Assembly (NCBI GenBank): GCA_040508515.1
Contig: JBEVMS010000145.1
Span: forward strand, 1 to 15,134
Source of the DNA: JBEVMS01 sp040508515
GTDB taxonomy: Bacteria; Pseudomonadota; Gammaproteobacteria; Xanthomonadales; Rhodanobacteraceae
Length of the DNA stretch: 15,134 nucleotides
Reading direction: 5' to 3'
The notes under the pieces are model-generated. The model searched no databases and was not told where the DNA came from. It was given only the letters and a program-made list of their open reading frames with translations. The position numbers and the translations under genes were made by a program. Within the stretch, counting starts at the first letter, position 1, and every line of letters starts with the position of its first letter. Of this stretch, positions 8,280 to 15,134 are shown piece after piece.

Positions 8280-8332
8280 CTCCCCTTCTCGCTACCGATG
8301 CGTTCGCCTTGCGGACGCGTCGAGGGATTGGC

Positions 8333-9558
8333 ATGAATCGACTCCTGGTCATCGCTTCATTGGGGCTGAGCTACATGATCTACGCGGTGCTGCTCAACAG
8401 CGTCGGCACGGTGATCATGCAATCGCTTGCCAGCTTCGCGATCAGCAAGCAAAGCGGCAGCGTGCTGGAGGCATGCAAGGATCTGTCGATCGCCACCGTC
8501 TCTTTTTTCGCCGCCGCGCATCTGCCCCGGCTGGGCTTTCGCCGCGCGATGATGCTGGCGCATGCGTTGGCGGGCGGCGCCTGCGCGCTGGTCGCGCTGT
8601 GGCCGAGTTTCGGCACGATCAAACTGTTGTTCATGGTGATCGGAATCACCTTCGCGCTGGTCAAAGTCAGCGTGTATTCGTCGATCGGTCTGTTGACCGA
8701 CAACCGGCAACGCCACGCCAGCCTGATGAACGTGATCGAAGGACTGTTCATGCTCGGCGTGCTGTGCGGCTATTGGCTGTTCGGCGCCTATATCGATCCG
8801 CGCGATCCCGGACGGCTGGACTGGGTCAACGTGTACTGGGTACTCAGCGGCGCCTGCGTGCTGGTGATCGTCATGCTGGCGCTGGCCGGCTGGACGAATC
8901 GATTCGGCAACAGGGTCCGCGCGGCGACTTCGGCGCGATGCTCAAGCTGCTGCTGAAGCCGCTGATCTATGCCTTCGTGCTGTCGATTTTCATGTATGTG
9001 CTGATTGAGCAAAGCCTGGGCACCTGGCTGCCCACCTTCAACCGCGAAATTCTGCACCTGCCGGCGGCGATGAGCGTGCAGGTGGCCAGCATCTATGCCG
9101 CAGCGCTGGCGCTGGGCCGGCTGCTGGCCGGCTATCTGCTGCGACGGGTGTCTTGGTACGCGCTGCTCAACGGCTGCGTGATCGCCATGGCCGCGCTGGT
9201 GCTGCTGACCTTGCCGATGGCGGCAGGCATTCAACTGCGCGCGGGCATCAACTGGTTCAACGCGCCACCGGTGGCTTATCTGTTTCCGCTGATCGGACTG
9301 GTGATGGCGCCGATCTATCCGGTGGTCAATTCAGTGATGCTGAGCGCGCTGCCGACCGAACGGCATGCCTCGATGACCGGCCTGATCGTGGTGTTCTCAG
9401 CGCTGGGCGGCACGTTGGGTTCATTCATCACCGGCTTCGTGTTCGGTCATACCGGCGGCCAGAGCGCGTTCTATCTCACCTTGCTGCCGATGGCCGCGAT
9501 CCTGGCGGCGCTGGCACTGTTCCGGCGCGAATCGCGGTTGATCACGGCCACCGCCTGA
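8333..9558 (+). pseudogene. MFS sugar transporter split by a frameshift
   Basis: An inner-membrane transporter of the major facilitator superfamily, probably for the sugar taken up by the adjacent receptor. ATG 8333 has GAGGG six bases upstream. The first half (8333-8956, 207 residues) contains six hydrophobic segments at about 5-26, 44-62, 72-91, 98-118, 133-153 and 167-187, plus the typical loop RLGFRRAMM. It then runs into a nonsense tail ending at TGA 8954-8956. The second half with the other six segments is in another frame and ends at 9558; its first ATG is 8938. Adding one base near 8885-8889, for example a third C in GGCCGG, would join them as LALARLDESIRQQGPRGDF and give a single protein of about 408 residues, the normal size. 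So one base was probably lost, either in the organism or in sequencing. The break falls in the cytoplasmic loop between helices 6 and 7. The two open parts overlap by 19 bases, so reinitiation at 8938 is conceivable, but no good ribosome binding site precedes it. Confidence 0.85.
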
Positions 9559-9639
9559 CCCTTATGCGCACCCACCGCAGACGCGCCCGTCACGGCTCGC
9601 CGCCGCCAGCGTCGCATGTCCCGGATGTGCGTCAATTCT

Positions 9640-9668
9640 TTGCCGCTGCCCGGACGGCCGGTTATGCT
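9640..9668 (+). promoter_or_regulatory. Possible sigma-70 promoter of pilR
   Basis: TTGCCG (9640-9645) and TATGCT (9663-9668) each match the consensus at four of six positions and are 17 bases apart. Transcription would start about 23 bases before ATG 9698. No clear Shine-Dalgarno sequence precedes that ATG. Confidence 0.35.
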
Positions 9669-9697
9669 TCAACCCGTTTACCTGCCCACGCGATGCC

Positions 9698-11092
9698 ATG
9701 AGCCCACAGACCGTATTGGTCGTCGACGACGAACGCGACATCCGCGAACTGCTGACGATCACCCTGGGCCGGATGGGCCTGGCCATTGATGCCGTCGGCA
9801 GTGTCGCCGAGGCGCAGCGTGCGCTGGCCGAGCGCAGCTACGACCTGTGCTTCACCGACATGCGACTGCCCGACGGCAGCGGGCAGGAGCTGATCGAGCT
9901 GATCGCCGGTAAATGCCCGGACACCCCGGTGGCGATGATCACCGCCTACGGCAACGTCGATGCGGCGGTCAACGCGCTCAAGGCGGGCGCCTTCGACTTC
10001 GTTTCCAAGCCGGTCGATCTGCAGATTCTGCGGCGGCTGGTACGTACCGCGTTGAAGCTGGCCGAAGAGCGCCGCAACGGCGACTCCACCGCCAACGATG
10101 GCGACACCGAACGCCTGATCGGCCGCTCGTCGGCGATGCAGCAAGTGCGCAGCACCATCGCCAAGCTGGCACGCAACCAGGCACCGGTGTACATCACCGG
10201 CGAATCGGGCGTTGGCAAGGAGCTGGTGGCGCGACTGATCCACGAACAAGGCCCGCGCGGTGGTGGCCCGTTCGTGCCGGTCAACTGCGGCGCGATTCCC
10301 TCCGAGCTGATGGAAAGCGAATTCTTCGGGCACAAGAAAGGCAGCTTTACCGGCGCCAGCGTCGACAAAGAAGGCTTGTTCCAGGCAGCCAACGGCGGCA
10401 CCTTGTTCCTCGACGAAGTGGCCGAACTGCCGCTGCACATGCAGGTCAAGCTGCTGCGCGTGATCCAGGAAAAAGCCGTACGCGCGATCGGCGGCCGCGA
10501 CGAAATACCCGTGGACGTGCGCATCCTCTCGGCCACCCACAAAAACCTGGCGACGCTGGTGGAACACAATCAGTTTCGCCAGGATCTGTTCTACCGCATC
10601 AACGTGATCGAGCTGCGCGTGCCGCCGCTGCGCGAACGGCGCGAGGACGTGCCGCTGCTGGCCGCCTTCATCCTGCGCCAACTGGCGCTTGAGAACGCCA
10701 GCACGCCGGCCCAGTTGCAGCCCTCGGCGCAGCAGGCGCTGGATGCCTACGATTTTCCCGGCAACGTGCGCGAACTGGAAAACATCCTGGAGCGCGCGGT
10801 GGCGATGAGCGAAAGCGACCGCATCGAAGCGCCCGACCTGATGCTGCCGCAACGCGCGCGCGCGGCAACAATCGAGAGCGCCGCCGCCGATCCCGGCGTG
10901 GCCGAGCCAACCCTGCCAGTCAGTGGCGATCCCAGCCAGGTGCCGCTGGAGGATTACATCAGTAATCTGGAACGCAGCGCGATCGTCAAGGCACTGGAAG
11001 AAGTCCGCTACAACAAGACCGCAGCCGCCAAAAAGCTGGGCATCACCTTCCGTGCGCTGCGCTACAAATTGAAGAAGCTCGGCATCGACTGA
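9698..11092 (+). CDS. pilR: Sigma-54-dependent response regulator, PilR type
   Basis: A 464-residue activator of the NtrC class. The receiver domain (about 5-120) has the acidic pair Asp10-Asp11, phosphoacceptor Asp54 (FTDMRLPDGSG) and Lys104. The AAA+ domain (about 139-375) has Walker A GESGVGKE at 168-175, the sigma-54 contact loop GSFTGA at 215-220 (Ser in place of the commoner Ala), Walker B LFLDE at 236-240 and the DFPGNVRELENI segment. The C-terminal Fis-type helix-turn-helix (about 425-464) includes NKTAAAKKLGITFRALRYKLKKLG. The overall form and this C-terminal signature are those of PilR, which with sensor PilS drives RpoN-dependent transcription of the type IV pilin gene; another NtrC-family role is possible. 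It normally sits next to pilS, but the neighbour upstream is the MFS gene 139 bases away, and downstream is a convergent signalling operon. The ATG 9698 start is set by the onset of the receiver domain rather than by a ribosome binding site. Confidence 0.88.
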   Translation: MSPQTVLVVDDERDIRELLTITLGRMGLAIDAVGSVAEAQRALAERSYDLCFTDMRLPDGSGQELIELIAGKCPDTPVAMITAYGNVDAAVNALKAGAFDFVSKPVDLQILRRLVRTALKLAEERRNGDSTANDGDTERLIGRSSAMQQVRSTIAKLARNQAPVYITGESGVGKELVARLIHEQGPRGGGPFVPVNCGAIPSELMESEFFGHKKGSFTGASVDKEGLFQAANGGTLFLDEVAELPLHMQVKLLRVIQEKAVRAIGGRDEIPVDVRILSATHKNLATLVEHNQFRQDLFYRINVIELRVPPLRERREDVPLLAAFILRQLALENASTPAQLQPSAQQALDAYDFPGNVRELENILERAVAMSESDRIEAPDLMLPQRARAATIESAAADPGVAEPTLPVSGDPSQVPLEDYISNLERSAIVKALEEVRYNKTAAAKKLGITFRALRYKLKKLGID

Positions 11093-11097
11093 CCCGC

Positions 11098-11136
11098 GCT
11101 GCCAGCTTGAGCTGCCAGCTTGAGCCGCCAGGTTGA
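11098..11136. repeat. Three tandem 13-bp repeats between convergent genes
   Basis: GCTGCCAGCTTGA occurs at 11098-11110 and again exactly at 11111-11123, followed by GCCGCCAGGTTGA at 11124-11136 with two differences. The block fills nearly the whole 46-base gap between the stop codon of pilR (11092) and that of the hybrid kinase (11139). It contains a short inverted repeat (CAGCT-TG-AGCTG), but no T-run marks a terminator. Confidence 0.85.
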
Positions 11137-11138
11137 CC

Positions 11139-12701
11139 TCAAAGGGCGCTGTTGCAGGTCGTGAGCATCTCGCGCACTTTGCGCATCAGCCGCTGAGTGG
11201 TCACCGGCTTGTTCAATATCGCCAGATGCTCAAGCGCCGGCAACTCCGCAACATCCGGTGGCGCATCCGGACGCGCCAGCAGCAACACCGCGCGCTGGTA
11301 ACCGTGATCGATCAGCGCAGCCAACGTGCGCACCCCGGTAAACAGGTTCATGTCCGCGTCCATCAGCACCAGGTCCGGCAGCCCGTAGGCCTCGATCCAC
11401 TGCAATGCCGCGGTACCGCTCTGGCTGGCATGGGCTTCGTAGCCGTAGGCGGCCAGCGCGTCGACCAGCAGCGACAGCTGACCGGCCTCCTCCACCACCA
11501 CCAAGACGCGTTCGGCCTCGCCTTGCAGGCTGCTGGAATTGTCCATCTCATCGGCGTCCGCCTGCGGCTCGTCCAAGGGGATGTACAAATGAAATTCGGT
11601 GCCCAGCCCCGGCCGGCTATCCACCCGCATCAGGCCACCATGGCTGGCGACGATCCGCTTGCACGAGAGCAAGCCCAGGCCGGTGCCGGCCTGCTTGGTG
11701 GTGAAGAACGGCTCGAACAGATGCTGCAAAATCTCCGGCGCCATGCCAATGCCGGTGTCGGCGACGAGCACGTGCAGGTAGTCGCCATGCTGCGCGCGCT
11801 CGCCTTCTTGAAAAAAATCCTCGGGCAGATGCAACTGGCTGGCCTGGACGTACAACCGTCCGCCTTCCGGCATGGCCTGGATCGCATTCAGGCACAGGTT
11901 GAGCAGGCATTGCTGCAGCTCGGTGTGATTGCCTTCGATGGTCAAGTCCGGATCGTCCATCTGCATCTGCAATTGGATCGAACGCGGCACGCTACCTTGC
12001 AGCAGCAGCTCCAATGCATTGAGCAAGGCGCTCAGGCGCACCTGCTCGGCACGCCGCGCGCCGCGTGCGAAGGAGAGCATGGATTGCACCATTTCCAGAC
12101 CACGCTTGCCGCAATCACGCACCAGCGCGCCCAAGCGTGCCAGGCGTGGATCGTCGGCGTAATCCTGCAGACTGTCGCCAGCCAGCAGCAGCGGTTGCAA
12201 CAGATTGCGCAGATCGTGGCTCAAGCCGCCCGCCAACATCGCCAGGCTTTCGAAGCGCTGCGCACGCATCAACTCAGCCTCGGCGCGCGCGCGCGCGCGT
12301 TGTTCATCCGCCTCGCGTACCGCGCGACGCACCGCGCTGGCCAGTCGTGCCGGGTTCTGTTTGAGAATGTAATCGGTGGCGCCATTGTGCAGTGCCTTGA
12401 TCGCCGCCTCTTCGCCCAGGGTGGCGGAGACGAAGATAAACGGCAGCTCGCCATCGCGCTGGCGCAACAGCTCCAGCGCGCGCTCCCCGGAAAAGCCCGG
12501 CATACTCAGATCCGACAGCACGATATGCGGCTCGTACTCGGCCAGCGCGGCCAAAAAACCCGCTTCGTCGTCGACCAACTGCACGCTGTACTCGATGCCG
12601 TCGGCGTCGAGCTCGGACAGCACCAGTTCGGCGTCCAGCGCGCTGTCCTCTACCTGCAGTATGCGAATTTTGGGCAGCGCCCGTAGCTGCTTGTCCGGCA
12701 T
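11139..12701 (-). CDS. Soluble hybrid histidine kinase: receiver - kinase - receiver
   Basis: A cytoplasmic signalling protein of 520 residues from ATG 12701. The N-terminal receiver (about 11-130) has Glu18-Asp19, phosphoacceptor Asp64 (VLSDLSMPGFSG) and Lys114. A charged linker of alternating Arg and Ala follows. The kinase core has the His162 box (GGLSHDLRNLLQP), the N box with Asn268 and Asn272, DTGIG at 315-319 and GTGLGL at 339-344. The C-terminal receiver (about 398-515) has Asp448 and Lys498, but its acidic pair is Glu404-Glu405 and the usual MPxxxG after the phosphoacceptor site reads ADMNLFTG, so it departs from consensus. There is no membrane segment, PAS domain or DNA-binding output. 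It is last in the operon, 67 bases after the single-domain receiver gene. A relay from the membrane kinase through the small receiver to this protein is plausible but inferred. The start rests on the domain boundary; the frame is open further upstream and the Shine-Dalgarno match is poor. Confidence 0.88.
   Translation of the reverse strand: MPDKQLRALPKIRILQVEDSALDAELVLSELDADGIEYSVQLVDDEAGFLAALAEYEPHIVLSDLSMPGFSGERALELLRQRDGELPFIFVSATLGEEAAIKALHNGATDYILKQNPARLASAVRRAVREADEQRARARAEAELMRAQRFESLAMLAGGLSHDLRNLLQPLLLAGDSLQDYADDPRLARLGALVRDCGKRGLEMVQSMLSFARGARRAEQVRLSALLNALELLLQGSVPRSIQLQMQMDDPDLTIEGNHTELQQCLLNLCLNAIQAMPEGGRLYVQASQLHLPEDFFQEGERAQHGDYLHVLVADTGIGMAPEILQHLFEPFFTTKQAGTGLGLLSCKRIVASHGGLMRVDSRPGLGTEFHLYIPLDEPQADADEMDNSSSLQGEAERVLVVVEEAGQLSLLVDALAAYGYEAHASQSGTAALQWIEAYGLPDLVLMDADMNLFTGVRTLAALIDHGYQRAVLLLARPDAPPDVAELPALEHLAILNKPVTTQRLMRKVREMLTTCNSAL
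12283..12299. repeat. Alternating GC dinucleotide run inside the hybrid kinase gene
   Basis: Seventeen bases alternate strictly between G and C, encoding the Arg-Ala linker (RARARA) between the first receiver and the kinase core. Loss or gain of one two-base unit would shift the frame. Confidence 0.8.
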
Positions 12702-12768
12702 TTGCGACTCATCATGCTGGCTACGCCACGGCAGACTTACGCCCGCCGGCCATTTTTGCAACGCCGTT

Positions 12769-13215
12769 TCAATCGTTGTCGGGCCGCTGGTTGAGCACGG
12801 CCCAGAACTGTCCCAAGGTACGCACCGCATCGAAGAATTGCCCCACGTCGACCGGCTTGATCACGTAAGCATTAACGCCAAGATCCCAACTGCGCGCCAG
12901 ATCGCTTTCCTCGCGCGAGGACGACAGAATCACCACCGGGATGCGCCGAAATCTTGGTTCGGTACGCATCTGGGTCAGCACGTCCAGGCCATTCATACGC
13001 GGCATTTTGATATCCAGCAAGACCACCGCCGGATCGCCGCCGCCACGCCCGGCCCAGGCGCCGCGCGAGTACAGATAATCCAGACAGTCGACGCCGTCTT
13101 CCAGGTGCACGATAGGATTGGCCAGATTGGCTTCGCGCAGTGCGTCGATGGCCATTTCGGCATCGGCCATGCTGTCTTCAACCAGCAAGAGGGTACGGAT
13201 AGTTCGATCGTTCAT
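12769..13215 (-). CDS. Single-domain response regulator, Rcp1-like
   Basis: A 148-residue protein that is one receiver domain with no output domain. Glu13-Asp14 form the acidic pocket, Asp68 (VVLLDIKMPRMNG) is the phosphoacceptor, Ser98 takes the switch position and Lys120 (VIKPVD) the conserved Lys. The long loop before Asp68 (SRGAWAGRGGGDP) and general form match receivers paired with phytochrome-type kinases, such as Rcp1. Its ATG overlaps the stop of the sensor kinase gene (ATGA at 13215-13212), indicating translational coupling and a cognate pair. It probably acts by protein contact or as a phosphate shuttle, perhaps toward the hybrid kinase encoded next; that partner is inferred. Confidence 0.92.
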   Translation of the reverse strand: MNDRTIRTLLLVEDSMADAEMAIDALREANLANPIVHLEDGVDCLDYLYSRGAWAGRGGGDPAVVLLDIKMPRMNGLDVLTQMRTEPRFRRIPVVILSSSREESDLARSWDLGVNAYVIKPVDVGQFFDAVRTLGQFWAVLNQRPDND

Positions 13216-15014
13216 GTTAACGCCCGCTCAGATGCCTGCCCCACATCGGAGGCAGGTAGGGTGAAATAGAAAGTGGCGCCTCGCTCAAGTTCGCCTTCGG
13301 CCCAGGCACGACCGCCATGCCGGGCCACGATCCGGCGTACATTCGCCAGGCCGATGCCGTTGCCAGCGAACTCCGTGGCGCGGTGCAAACGCTGGAACAC
13401 GCCGAACAGCTTGGAGGCATACTGCATGTCGAACCCGGCACCGTTGTCCTTGATGCTGAATTCGTAATCGCCGCGCCCGTTGTTGTCGCGCCGCACGCTT
13501 ACTTCGATCAGCGCGCGCTCGCGCTTGCCGGTGTACTTGACCGCGTTGCCAATCAGGTTCTGCCACACGGTGCGTAGCATGTTTTCGTCGCCAATCACGA
13601 TCGGCAGCGGAGCGATGTTCCACTCAATCTGCCGTCCTTGCGCGTCGTTTTCGGCCAGTCCTTTGGCTTCATCCACCAGCGATTGCATGTCTACCGCCTG
13701 CAGCCGCAGCGGGCCGCGCCCCAGACGCGAAAACACCAAGAGATCGTCGATCAACAATGCCATGCGCCGCGCCGAGGTGGTGATCACTTCGATGTAGTGC
13801 CGCGAGCGCTCGTCGATGCCCTCGCCCAGGTGCTGTTCCAACTTGCCGGCGAAGCCGGCGATATGCCGCAGCGGCGCGCGCAAATCGTGCGAGACCGAAT
13901 AGCTGAACGCCTCCAGCTCCCGGTTGACGTCGGAAACCTGCGCGACCTTGCCCTCCAACTGCTGGTTGAGTTCGGTGATCTTCAGCTCAACCAGTGCGCG
14001 CGCGGTGATGTCGCTGACGGTGAGCAATAGCGCCACGTCGCTGTCTTCCGGCTCTTGCATGCGGCGCGCGTTGATCACCACCACGCGGTCGACGCCGTCC
14101 ACGGTGCGCTGGGTCATCTCGTAATCCCACAGCTCGCGGTCGCGCGCCAGCACATCGGTCAGCCGTTGCAGCAGCGCGCTGTCCTGCCAGGCGCCGTCGC
14201 CTATCTGGGACAGCGCCAGACCCTGCTCTTTGCTTTCGCCGAGTCCGTAGATTTCACGAAAGGCGGCATTGACCAGCAGCGTGTTGAGCTTGGCGTCGAG
14301 CAGCGCGATTGGTTCGCGCACAGTCTGCAAAATCATCTGCGAGCGACGCACCGCGTCGCGGGTGTGGTCCTCGGCGATCAGGCGGCGACTGATCTGGCGC
14401 TCCGATACCACCACGATGATGCCCAGCAGGATGATTTGCGCAGCGGCGCCGATCGCAAGGACCAATTGACTGTTGAACCCTTGCGAAAACGCGCTGCTGC
14501 GTCGGGTGATCAGCAATTGCGCTTCGTTTTGCGCAATGTCGCGTAACAGCGGATCGATCTTGTACAACTCGCTGGAATCGCGCAGCGCGTCAATGGCTGC
14601 CTGATGATTACCCTCGTGGTAGCGCCGCAGCGATTGGGCAATCAGCGCCGCGCGCCCATTGAGAGAGGTTTCCAGCGCGCCGATCAGCGTTTGCTGATCG
14701 GGGTTGTCGCGCGTCATTTCGTGCATCTTGGCCAGTAGCGCCGGGGTCTCGGCCGGTGTGGTCAGAGCGTAGTGCTGCACCTGCGGATCGGCACTGCCGG
14801 CGAGCATCCGGTAGATCGCCACTTCACGGTCGCGCTCCAGATAACCCACTTGATAGGTCAGCGCGCGGATGTCGGCCGAATGGGTGACCAGATCACGCGC
14901 GCTCAATGCATCGGCCGCACCCATCCGGGTCACCATGTAAGGCAAAGCTACGATCACCAGCACCGCCCCTAGCAAGCCCATGGCTCGCCAACGCAAAGCA
15001 GCCCTTTCGTTCAT
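13212..15014 (-). CDS. Membrane sensor histidine kinase with CHASE3-like and PAS domains
   Basis: A 600-residue inner-membrane kinase. Transmembrane segment 1 spans about residues 12-32. The periplasmic part (about 33-182) includes the phrase DNPDQQ and a helical pattern like CHASE3 sensors, whose ligands are mostly unknown. Transmembrane segment 2 is at about 183-204. A PAS domain (about 227-338) starts with ILQTVREPIALLDAKLN. A coiled-coil stretch then leads to the H box SVSHDLRAPLRHI with His376. The ATPase domain has the N box (Asn486, Asn490), DNGAGFD at 523-529, an FQRLHR motif and GNGIGLANVRRIV. The H box and FQRLHR resemble phytochrome-type kinases, but no GAF or PHY domain is present, so light sensing is not implied. 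I chose ATG 15014 because a GGGGGG stretch lies just before it and the first membrane helix follows; the frame is open to 15065. It is the first gene of the operon and overlaps the receiver gene by four bases. Confidence 0.92.
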   Translation of the reverse strand: MNERAALRWRAMGLLGAVLVIVALPYMVTRMGAADALSARDLVTHSADIRALTYQVGYLERDREVAIYRMLAGSADPQVQHYALTTPAETPALLAKMHEMTRDNPDQQTLIGALETSLNGRAALIAQSLRRYHEGNHQAAIDALRDSSELYKIDPLLRDIAQNEAQLLITRRSSAFSQGFNSQLVLAIGAAAQIILLGIIVVVSERQISRRLIAEDHTRDAVRRSQMILQTVREPIALLDAKLNTLLVNAAFREIYGLGESKEQGLALSQIGDGAWQDSALLQRLTDVLARDRELWDYEMTQRTVDGVDRVVVINARRMQEPEDSDVALLLTVSDITARALVELKITELNQQLEGKVAQVSDVNRELEAFSYSVSHDLRAPLRHIAGFAGKLEQHLGEGIDERSRHYIEVITTSARRMALLIDDLLVFSRLGRGPLRLQAVDMQSLVDEAKGLAENDAQGRQIEWNIAPLPIVIGDENMLRTVWQNLIGNAVKYTGKRERALIEVSVRRDNNGRGDYEFSIKDNGAGFDMQYASKLFGVFQRLHRATEFAGNGIGLANVRRIVARHGGRAWAEGELERGATFYFTLPASDVGQASERALT

Positions 15015-15067
15015 AACCCCCCAGCGGATGCAAGTGTATGGATGGCCATGAGCCGTTCTGGCCACCG

Positions 15068-15096
15068 TCGTCGCCGGTCATTCGTACCGGCGGCGA
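15068..15096. other. Inverted repeat upstream of the sensor kinase gene
   Basis: TCGTCGCCGGT (15068-15078) and ACCGGCGGCGA (15086-15096) form an 11-bp stem with one G-T pair and a seven-base loop, about 54 bases before the kinase start. No T-run is seen. It could be a leader hairpin of the kinase operon or belong to a gene beyond the window edge. The rest of 15015-15134 shows no gene or clear promoter. Confidence 0.45.
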
Positions 15097-15134
15097 GCGA
15101 TACCGCGTACCTCGCGATTGGCGAAGCGTAATCC

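Noticed and set aside
6022..8352. A 776-codon minus-strand frame opposite the TonB receptor
   Set aside because: It is antisense shadow of a GC-rich gene with intact motifs on the plus strand; no recognisable domain.
8882..8956. Programmed ribosomal frameshift in the MFS gene
   Set aside because: No slippery heptamer or downstream structure typical of programmed shifting is seen, and such control is not known in this family; a lost base or sequencing error is simpler.
9662..10852. A 396-codon minus-strand frame opposite pilR
   Set aside because: Shadow frame; Walker motifs and the helix-turn-helix are on the plus strand.
11133..12686. A 517-codon plus-strand frame across the hybrid kinase
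   Set aside because: The minus strand carries all kinase and receiver motifs; the plus translation is Gln/Arg/His-rich noise.
13212..15014. Sensor kinase as a bacteriophytochrome
   Set aside because: The kinase core resembles that type, but there is no GAF-PHY chromophore module; the input is a periplasmic CHASE3-like domain plus PAS.

Overview
The window looks like a GC-rich gammaproteobacterial chromosome, most likely Xanthomonadaceae (Xanthomonas or a close relative). This is inferred from a TonB-receptor/MFS/disaccharide-phosphorylase locus under a LacI repressor beside a PilR-type regulator. No rRNA or marker gene confirms it. I see no rRNA, tRNA, CRISPR array, insertion sequence or prophage. 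Two genes are visibly damaged, so the genome is undergoing some gene decay (or, for the second gene, there is a sequencing error).

Region 1 (about 1-1279) has no intact gene. It holds the remnant of a secreted alpha/beta-hydrolase (251-1059) that has lost its middle, including the segment that should carry the nucleophile, and changes reading frame at the scar.

Region 2 (1280-9558) is a sugar scavenging and utilisation locus. A LacI-family repressor (minus strand) is divergent from a 1007-residue fusion of a GH65 disaccharide phosphorylase and beta-phosphoglucomutase. A TonB-dependent outer-membrane receptor and an inner-membrane MFS transporter follow on the plus strand. The 335-base divergent intergenic region carries a striking palindromic operator (2511-2550). 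The inferred route is uptake of an alpha-glucosyl disaccharide across the outer membrane by the receptor and across the inner membrane by the MFS protein, phosphorolysis to glucose plus beta-glucose 1-phosphate, then isomerisation to glucose 6-phosphate by the same polypeptide. The MFS gene is split by a frameshift in its central loop, so the pathway may be broken, or the transporter may work as two halves.

Region 3 (9698-15134) is regulatory. A sigma-54 activator of the PilR type (plus) is convergent with a three-gene minus-strand signalling operon: a membrane sensor kinase (CHASE3-like, PAS, HisKA, ATPase), a single-domain receiver overlapping it by ATGA, and a soluble receiver-kinase-receiver hybrid. 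None of the three has a DNA-binding output domain. No PilS gene is beside pilR here. A three-copy 13-bp tandem repeat lies between the convergent stop codons.

I did not find a convincing wholly new system. The best leads are the tandem operator, the split transporter, and the output-less phosphorelay next to an orphan pilR.
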